Positions 58,400 to 64,000 of a DNA stretch of 64,000 nt are shown piece by piece. Origin of the DNA: Rotaria sordida (lineage: Eukaryota; Rotifera; Eurotatoria; Philodinida; Philodinidae); contig CAJNOL010001452.1 of NCBI GenBank assembly GCA_905250125.1, forward strand, positions 1 to 64,000, written 5' to 3'. Numbering within the stretch: the stretch's first letter is position 1; the number at the start of each line of letters is the position of its first letter. The notes beneath the pieces were generated by a model, which worked only from the letters and a program-made list of their open reading frames with translations, made no database searches and was not told the DNA's origin. The translations under genes and the position numbers were made by a program.

Positions 58400-59766
58400 A
58401 ATCATTTTTAAATTTCAATTATTGATCTTTGGTGTGAAGAAAAATCCGAAGGATGATGGCAACGTTCTCTCCGATCACTGTCGATGCTAAAACTCATTTT
58501 CATTATTTCACAATCATCAATTTCGTTTTCATTTTCTCGAGAAAAAAGAGTTCTCACGGCAAAATTGTCATTTTGTGGAACGAACTGAAACCGAACGAAA
58601 TTCCATATCGAAGTTTCGAAAAAATAATGATCATATAGGAACATGGAACTCTGTAGCAATGTTTGAACGAAAATTGCACAACTTTCCATTTCCAGTTATG
58701 CGTCGAGAAAAAGTCCAGATAGCATTGAAATTTCACTCGTTTGTAAAACGTGATGCGAAGCTACTAATGTCGATTATTGAAAAAATCAATATTTCATAAA
58801 AAACGAATTGTCCGCGTTGCAGTCAATCAAATGATCGAAGTATGAAAGGAATGGTAAAGCAGACATGAAAAAGTCTATTACTATGAGAACTCTATCAACG
58901 TATATCAACATGTTTTTAGAAGACGCTGTGGATTTATCACTCCATTATCTATATGATTCATTCTTTATTATCGGCTGTCCATAAAGTTTTGATGAATATA
59001 AGCAACTTGTCACCGTTTTAATTATCTCAAAACTTGAAAAAAAAGCGAAGTCCACAAATATTTGCCCTTTTGAGTGACTTTTTCTAAGAAAGTGAAATGT
59101 CCTGTTGAAGATTGGAAAACAAATAGTATAGACTTGATCATGAAATTTTATCTGCACATTTAAATCAGTATTTTCTGATTTCTCATGTTACAGATCTTAG
59201 CGATTGGAAGTGATAGCTTTCGATGAGAACGTTTAGTAAATAAATAAAAAAAAAGAAAACTTTCAAAGGACTACATAAATGCGTTGCGAAGCGATCTCAA
59301 ATTTCGGCAATGGAATTTGTACTAACATAAAAACATTAAAAGTTTTCACCTAGAGCCGATCTTGTGCTGTCGAATGTTTTCATCATCACGTCTGCAACAT
59401 AACAGCTAGTAACTTAACTGGCAGAAGACTAGTTTACCACTTTTAATTCTCTCGGATCAACTATGGATGTCAAATCGTCGAAATCGCCATTTTGCAGAAC
59501 TTATTGAAGATGAACGAAAACTCATCGTAAACACTTCATAACGTTTGTATCATCTCAAGATATTGATCTCTCTGACCATGTTCGAACGAATTTCTAGCCA
59601 CTCACCGCTCTCTAGATCATCGCGACACAAAGTACAGATTTTGTTACAGCGAAAAATACGCAAACTATGAAGGTCAAATGGGTATACGCGATTGACAAGA
59701 GAAATGCTGTGGTTTGTACTGCATTAAAAACTCGCAAAAGGTTGCTACATGGTGCCTCGCACTGTC
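58400..59766. other. Left part of the second duplicated block, with diverged unique segment
   Basis: About 58790-59210 is a diverged copy of 37200-37620. The stretch 59220-59766 has no counterpart at the matching place in copy 1 and abuts the truncated mscL relic. Small frames at 58408-58799 overlap each other on both strands and look non-coding. Confidence 0.5.
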
Positions 59767-60006
59767 ATTAGCAAAATCAACACCACCTACAATCAAACGT
59801 AATGCAAATATAATAATATTGTTGAGAAGTAATTGATCAACATTAATAAAATAAGTACCAACAATTATACTAATATCCAAATCAACAACATTATCTTGAC
59901 GAGCAAATCTATTTCAATCGAAAATTATTAAAAAACCAGAATATGCATTAACTATAATATAGTCTTTCAATTCATGACAAAAATCTTTATGATATTCGAC
60001 TTGCAT
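59767..60006 (-). pseudogene. Decayed and truncated mscL copy B
   Basis: Counterpart of the relic at 39.1-39.4 kb. From the ATG at 60006 it reads MQVEYHKDFCHELKD, shows the same CT in place of the GT donor, and then EFARQDNVVDLDISIIVGT, LLLNNIIIFALRLIVGGVDFAN. Homology to MscL and to relic A stops abruptly after VDFAN at about 59767, where unrelated DNA begins, so the TM2 half was lost by a rearrangement. This copy keeps the VGGVDFAN loop and a more family-like first exon junction than relic A, but cannot make a complete channel. Confidence 0.8.
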
Positions 60007-60577
60007 ATACTCTATTCTTTAAGTTAAAAGTGTATGGAAAAGGTTCAAGATACTTTCCTATAAAATACAAATATAAAAATTTACAATATGATTATTGATA
60101 GATAAACAATAAGAGAGAATGGTAATCTACAATGTATAATGCAAAAATTGATATTTATTCCTTGTGTTCATAGATAATATTAGTTTAGCAACAGATGAAA
60201 TATTCTTCTTGATATTCATATATATATTTCAGTAGTCAATGAAAAAAAAACATATTGATTAGTCTTTATAGAACTTGTAAAGTTAAATTAGCTGAATATA
60301 TACATTCGTTTATTAATAAAAGCTCTAGAGTGAATAAACCCTTACTTTCATCGACATAGTTTCAATGGGATATTTGATTTAAACTTTGATAAAATTCTTT
60401 TTGACTAAAATCACAGTTATAATTTGAGAGATGTACGACAAAAAGCAATTTGTTTTATTTTTTTGTTATTCATCTAGCTTGATAAAATTTACTCGTTTTT
60501 CATTCTTTAATGCTGTTGATTCATATCATAAAGATCATTTGTATTGTGATCTTATTGCACCTTATTAGTATTAACGA
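60007..60577. other. Spacer, copy 2
   Basis: Closely matches 39450-40080 of copy 1, with small indels. No gene. Confidence 0.6.
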
Positions 60578-61194
60578 GGAAGTCTCACCAACTGATACAC
60601 TCTATTTAAGCTCATATTGTGCGCATAGGTCGGGCTCATAATGTCGATAAAAAATTGAAAAGGATTCTACACATTAGGCCCTTGTTCTCGAATTATGATC
60701 ATTTTACTAAATTTCGAGTCTATTGCAGAGTATTACGAGCAAAACCAAATCAAGAAATTTCAATTTAAAATTTCTCCCAAAAATAGATCTTATGATGCTG
60801 ATAATATCCTGCAAATTTCAGACAAAATAGATGATTTCTTCTCAAAATGTTGAATGCTCAACAAATCGAATTTGCTCGAATCTTTTGTGATAACAGACCT
60901 TTTCTGCATATTTGTTATCTCAGTAATAGAGCATCCATGTTGGCTGAAACTTTCAGAATACTATAAGGCGATGAGGTCCATTTTTGAGAGAAATTCCAGA
61001 TTGAAATTCTTAGATTTGGTTTTGCTCGTAACATCCTGCAATAGACTGAAACTTCAGCAAAATAATCATAGCTCGAGAACAAGGGCCTAATGGAAAGAAT
61101 CATTTTAATATTTTTATCGACATTATGAATCCAATCTATGAGTAAAATATGAGCTCAATTAGAGCATATTAGTTAGTGAGGTTTTCTTGTAACC
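60578..61194. mobile_element. Foldback insertion with a preserved empty site
   Basis: About 615 bp of inverted-repeat DNA: the left arm begins near AAGTCTCACCAACTGATACA, the right arm ends near TATTAGTTAGTGAGGTTTTC. Further inward AGGCCCTTGTTCTCGA (60688) faces TCGAGAACAAGGGCCT (61073), and the centre pairs about 60870. Copy 1 continues directly from TTATTATTAAG to TTTATGGTCATC at 40055-40075, showing the uninterrupted site. No coding frame. Related by its GCTCATATT motif to the elements at 26.2 and 35.0 kb. Confidence 0.8.
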
Positions 61195-61458
61195 ATATGA
61201 TCATCTCTCAAGACAATATTTAGTATTCAAGTCTCCGAAATATTGTTTCGACATCACATATTCAATTAAATCTACTTGTTTTTCATAATGATTGATAAAT
61301 TGATTTAAACATTTTTGCAGAAAAACTTTTATTCATACGTTTATTCACATCTTACCAAAAACCAAACTTTATTTAAACAAAAAGCAATCAAAAGTCAAGT
61401 TCATTCAAATAGATGATATACGTATATATATAGTATAAATATTATGGATTAATTATAC

Positions 61459-61980
61459 TTAAATATGCGTGAATGCCACAGACGATTTGCCAGCTAGTAG
61501 ATCTCGAATTTCACGTAATACTTTAACTTCTTCGGTTACCTGGATATTTCCGTCTGTTTCCTTTTTTTCTTTCTTTTTAGCTGCTATTTTATATAGATGG
61601 TTTATAGCTTTAATAATACAGAAAAGTGCCATGGCTATAATGAGTAAGGCAAGACATGATTGAATAAATTTTCCATAACGAACAACAACTGGTGGTTGAC
61701 TTGTATAAACAAAATTTTTCATTTTAATTGTTAAATTAGCAAAATCAACACCACCCAACAGTAAACCTAATGGAGGTGTAATAATATCATCAACAAGTGA
61801 TTGAACAACATTAGTAAATGCAGTTCCAATAACAATACCAATAGCTAAATCCAATACACTACCTCGAGTGGCAAATCTATAAATATAAAAAGAATTAAAC
61901 ACTGAAAACATCAAGTATTCGAATGCATACTCTTTAAAATCTTTACAAAAGTTAAAGCAACATCGTTTCGCGTGTGCCAT
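61459..61980 (-). CDS. mscL: MscL large-conductance mechanosensitive channel, copy 2
   Basis: Second intact paralogue of the bacterial-type channel at 40.6 kb. Proposed exons 61931-61980 and 61459-61876 around a 54-nt GT-AG intron (61877-61930) at the same position and almost the same sequence as in copy 1; 155 residues after splicing. It reads KDFKEFATRGSVLDLAIG, IVIGTAFTNVVQSLVDD, IITPPLGLLLGGVDFANLTI, VVVRYGKFIQSCLALLIIAM and EEVKVLREIRDLLAGKSS. Compared with copy 1 the core differs by only a few conservative residues (Phe/Leu, Ile/Val, Thr/Ala), while the extreme N terminus (MAHAKRCCFNFC against MEVSHVTRCCCNFC) and C terminus vary more. That pattern suggests both copies remain under purifying selection. 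Expression and localisation are unknown. Confidence 0.93.
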   Translation of the reverse strand: MAHAKRCCFNFCKDFKEYAFEYLMFSVFNSFYIYRFATRGSVLDLAIGIVIGTAFTNVVQSLVDDIITPPLGLLLGGVDFANLTIKMKNFVYTSQPPVVVRYGKFIQSCLALLIIAMALFCIIKAINHLYKIAAKKKEKKETDGNIQVTEEVKVLREIRDLLAGKSSVAFTHI

Positions 61981-64000
61981 TTCAATCTAAAGAAATTGTT
62001 TCTTTTATGAGATTCTGTTTGATAGCGTGAAGAAATAACAACCAGTTAGATACAATTCTTTTGATACTTTGGGTCATAAAAGTAGCATAGAACAGATATG
62101 AAAAAATAGCTAGAGAGTTTCAGGATTTCCCTGAGCAAAATTCTTTTTGTTACACCCTCTAACATTTTTTTTCTTTCTATTCAATAACATTTATGCTAAT
62201 AAAGAATAGAAATCAAAATAATTAATCTCTATAGAACTATGAGTGATATAACAATAGACAAAGGAAAATTGTTTTTCTTTATCCTTTTATATAGTACTTC
62301 ATTTTTTCGGAATAATCATTGAAATCTTACCCTTGAAACACTTTCGTCCAAATGTGCTAAGTTCTGCTTATCGTATTTATGCTTGTAGCAAATATAATTA
62401 TCGACTAAGATAACAAAAAAAAAGGGAGAATACTTGGCATACTTTACAGCTAAAGTACAAGTTCCATTTTCTCTATTCTTTTATAGATATGTTTGTATCA
62501 CACGTACATAGAGATAAATCGTATACTTTCATATGTTATAATAAACATTTTTTGAATATTAAAACGAAATTAAATATAATAGTTTTCTTTCCCTTTTTGG
62601 TTTATCGGAAATTAAAATGCAATTCTATTTTCTTTTTTAACATGCATATGGAAATAAAATATTTGTGTCAGGGATTGTGAAAAAATTAAAAGGATTAATA
62701 TTTGTATTTCAGATAGAAAAAGTCAATTGAAAAACAAAATGAACTGTCTTAATATATGAATATTGACTTTTCTCTTTATTAGTACTCTTGCATGAAATAA
62801 ATTTCAATAAACTCTTAGAAACACCATAACAGTATATTAGCTAGACAGAGCCATCCCATTTTGCAAATGTTAAACTTTGGCTAGAATAAAAACAATATTC
62901 TTTGTATCAAAAATATTTACCCAAGTGCTAATAAAATATGAAAGTTTATTTAGAAATGCCAAGCAATTATTTTGCATGATAGGAATGTTGATTTTTTCGC
63001 TAGAAGAATTTTCCAACACATTTACTAATTAAGCTTATCCTTATTAAAAAAAAATATTATCAAGACACAGTTTGAATTGTATTTTACATAGAAATACTCT
63101 AAATTTGATAAAGTTATTCATTAAGATCTACATACTGTGCCAAAATTTCGTCCGAAAAGTACATGTAAATATCCCTTATACAATTTAAGCAATTTAATTG
63201 TTTGTTTTTATAATATGATAGTATGTTCTTTGAGGTTATATTCAATACATTTTCTTACAAATATCTGCGCCTATAAAAAGTAAAAGCTGTTAGAATAATC
63301 CTTGTGGGATTGAAATGTGAAAGACGATATAGCTGCTATTGCCAACCATAGGAAGATTTTTTTATGCTATCTATATTGGGGCACATTTCTTTATTATCCT
63401 TTTACTCAATCCTCTAGGAATGCAATAATGAAGTAGAACATAAATCATAAAGGGGATATTATCGATATACGGTCTTTGATCATATATCAACAACGTACTT
63501 CATCATCTGTTATGAGCCGTCATTAACATGTCTGCCACCTCTAATGGAAGGAGGGGACGAAGACAGGAGTTCAAATTTCCACCTCTATACTTCAACACTT
63601 CTTTTAGATAGTGTTTGACAATATAGAATCATCGTTACTGGTGAGCAAATTGAGGTCATCTACAATAATCAAACAAGAATTCTTAGTCGAATTCAGCAGA
63701 GAAAGGACTAGATATAGACTGTAATTAAGAATATTTAAAATGCTCTTATGATATTGATATCAGTGGAAATCAATAATCTTTTGAAAAAAATCTTCCAAAA
63801 TTATAAAAGAAAAACTCAATGAAGATAATGATGTTTAACAAAATGAATGATAATGAACTGTTCACTTTGTTGCAATAGTTTTCTCATTTCAACAATCAAT
63901 TGCACATCGAATTATGATTCATTATGTTTTAATCAAACCATATCAGACATAATTTGATTAACAATGTCATGAAATTGATTTATACAATCGAGTTTAGAAT
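61981..64000. other. 5' flank of mscL copy 2 and right end of the second duplicated block
   Basis: 61981-62660 matches 41100-41790 and 62750-64000 matches 47130-48050, with about 320 bp at 63300-63620 present only here. The duplication continues past the window edge. No gene was recognised. Confidence 0.6.

Noticed and set aside
58408..58799. Overlapping frames on both strands, possible transposase remnant
   Set aside because: Mutually antisense frames with no recognisable catalytic motif; insufficient support.

Overview
This window looks like nuclear DNA from a small invertebrate, most likely a bdelloid rotifer (Adineta/Rotaria type). It is strongly AT-rich, its genes are cut by many GT-AG introns often only 50-100 bp long, and codons mostly end in A or T. 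It mixes conserved animal genes (kainate-type glutamate receptor, LIM-homeobox, PBX, CRK, septin, hnRNP H/F, SLC33A1, threonyl-tRNA synthetase) with genes of a kind known from bdelloids: an intronless ADP-ribosyltransferase/TPR protein, an isopenicillin-N-synthase-like oxygenase, and bacterial-type MscL channels. The organism assignment is inference. All exon boundaries were read by hand from splice sites, phase and family conservation.

Layout. 1-1.7 kb: 5' part of threonyl-tRNA synthetase (-). 2.6-5.0 kb: acetyl-CoA transporter SLC33A1 (-), with one homopolymer frameshift. 8.6-16.9 kb: 20-exon kainate receptor (+), three of whose introns hold long foldback (hairpin) elements. 17.5-22.2 kb: LIM-homeodomain factor of the Lhx1/5 class (-) with a very long low-complexity linker. 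23.2-25.3 kb: septin (+), followed by a small possible membrane ORF. 27.6-28.4 kb: CRK-I-like SH2-SH3 adaptor (-). 31.6-33.4 kb: three-qRRM hnRNP H/F protein (-), head-to-head with a PBX/extradenticle gene (+, 33.7-36.0 kb).

The right half (36-64 kb) is gene-poor and shaped by duplication and repeats. Blocks from 37.2-48.1 kb recur in the same order at 58.8-64.0 kb. Each copy carries one intact bacterial-type mscL gene with a 54-nt in-frame intron and one decayed mscL. The first copy is split by a cluster of foldback elements (41.9-46.3 kb), one nested inside another. The second copy has a ~615-bp foldback whose empty site is preserved in the first. Between the copies lie a 2-oxoglutarate/Fe(II)-type oxygenase gene (-, 48.5-49.9 kb, one homopolymer frameshift) and a 984-residue ART-TPR protein (-, 53.8-56.8 kb).

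The candidate 'system' is the duplicated, intron-bearing mscL locus: a bacterial tension-gated emergency valve held as two intact, nearly identical copies in an apparent animal genome. If the host is a desiccation-tolerant rotifer, a role in osmotic shock on rehydration is a reasonable but untested inference.
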